This document shows positions 14,290-14,825 of a stretch of DNA of 14,825 nt, one piece after another. The translations under genes and the position numbers were made by a program. Below the pieces are notes generated by a model. That model ran no database searches. It had not been told where the DNA came from and saw only the letters and a program-made list of their open reading frames with translations. Numbering within the stretch: position 1 is the stretch's first letter; every line of letters starts with the position of its first letter. This DNA is from a bacterium (GTDB lineage: Bacteria; Patescibacteriota; Doudnabacteria; UBA920), in NCBI GenBank assembly GCA_021789715.1, contig JAJYJE010000004.1, forward strand, positions 1-14,825. The letters run 5' to 3'.

Positions 14290-14825
14290 TTAATTAAAGT
14301 GTCGCAGATCCAACAGTACCGGATAATGATCTGATATTTTGTCCGTTTGTTGGGTAACAACAACCCCTGCACGAAATACTCTCTTAGCCAAGTCGTTTGT
14401 AGTGAATATATAATCTAAACGCAGCCGTGTAAAATGAAAAGGGTCTTTATTTATGCGGGTAGGGACCGAATAGATATCCTTTTTTTTCATATGCAGTTTA
14501 ACTACGTCAACCATCCCGGACTGCAAAATTTGCCCGATAACATCCCGAAGCAGCCTGTTTCTGCCAAACTTATAAATACGGGCCATATTCATTTTTTTCA
14601 ATATTGTTACCGGGTAAAAATCTTGGGGGGACAGAGCATTAAAATCTCCCAACAAAACGCAACGAATTTGCTTAGTAAAATAGGGTCTCAATTTTCCTAA
14701 CTCAGTTAGGCGCTCTTGTTCTCCCTTAGGTGACAGGTGAGTAATAATAAACCGAATGCGCCGCCTTCCGATTGTTTGAGCAACTACGGCGGCACAGTGA
14801 AATCCTTGATTTAACACCGCCACCT
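14290..14825 (-). CDS. Endonuclease/exonuclease/phosphatase family protein, C-terminal part
   Basis: This frame runs off the right window edge; at least 178 residues of the C-terminal part are visible. The EEP-superfamily motifs are in order: THLSP (about 28-32), LLGDFNALSP (57-66, catalytic D60 and N62), RLDYIF (135-140, D137) and SDHYPVLLDL (164-173, catalytic D165/H166). Such proteins are metal-dependent phosphodiesterases acting on DNA, phospholipids or other substrates, and the class cannot be fixed here. The N-terminal part with the catalytic Asn and Glu must lie outside the window. A GTG at 14821-14823 would be an improbable start because it removes that half. The next gene begins 4 bp after its stop. 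Confidence 0.88.
   Translation of the reverse strand, partial: VAVLNQGFHCAAVVAQTIGRRRIRFIITHLSPKGEQERLTELGKLRPYFTKQIRCVLLGDFNALSPQDFYPVTILKKMNMARIYKFGRNRLLRDVIGQILQSGMVDVVKLHMKKKDIYSVPTRINKDPFHFTRLRLDYIFTTNDLAKRVFRAGVVVTQQTDKISDHYPVLLDLRHFN

Noticed and set aside
14286..14372. Earlier start for the GlmU-type protein
   Set aside because: It would overlap the 3' end of the EEP gene and add 29 residues unlike any pyrophosphorylase N-terminus.

Overview
The window looks like a chromosomal segment of a small-genome bacterium. Several things suggest a member of the Candidate Phyla Radiation (Patescibacteria): a compact RpoD with a Lys/Pro/Ala-rich N-terminal extension, core genes that mostly lack a Shine-Dalgarno sequence, short GC-rich palindromes, and AT-rich inverted repeats between genes. 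This assignment is inference; no rRNA or other decisive marker is present.

Layout. (1) 2-741: the 3' end of an unrecognised plus-strand gene and its terminator, then about 480 bp without a gene that may hold a structured RNA (317-538) and the rpoD terminator. (2) 742-3962: dnaG followed by rpoD on the minus strand, the classical macromolecular-synthesis pairing, with a recognisable promoter upstream of dnaG and a repeat-rich spacer between the genes. (3) 4097-4458: a plus-strand tRNA-Ser(GGA) with promoter and terminator, followed 187 bp later by an exact 19-bp copy of the tRNA 3' end. (4) 4475-8566: pyk then ppsA in one minus-strand transcription unit, preceded by a good sigma70-type promoter and a leader of about 150 nt. 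(5) 8579-9844: a PHP-domain protein of the endonuclease Q (EndoQ/TIGR00375) family, ending in a sliding-clamp-like motif. A C-terminally truncated inositol-monophosphatase gene is divergent from it. (6) 10412-13457: an accessory block with three small unrecognised proteins, a nucleotidyltransferase with an N-terminal ribbon-helix-helix (RHH) DNA-binding domain, and a second GlmU-like nucleotidyltransferase on the opposite strand. (7) 13545-14825: a GlmU-type uridylyltransferase domain protein preceded by an endonuclease/exonuclease/phosphatase protein cut by the window edge.

The most unusual system is in block 6. The RHH-nucleotidyltransferase fusion is preceded by two palindromes sharing the half-site TATGA/TCATA, with centres 21 bp apart and lying over its likely promoter. 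A third palindrome from the same half-sites sits between the next two divergent genes. Both nucleotidyltransferases of this block have lost the Gly-Thr-Arg of the nucleotide-binding loop, while the third one in the window keeps it. A sugar-nucleotide-sensing repressor, or an autoregulated enzyme, controlling a small sugar-activation cluster is a testable reading. Within the block, four of five genes have strong Shine-Dalgarno sites, unlike most of the core genes, so the block may have been acquired.
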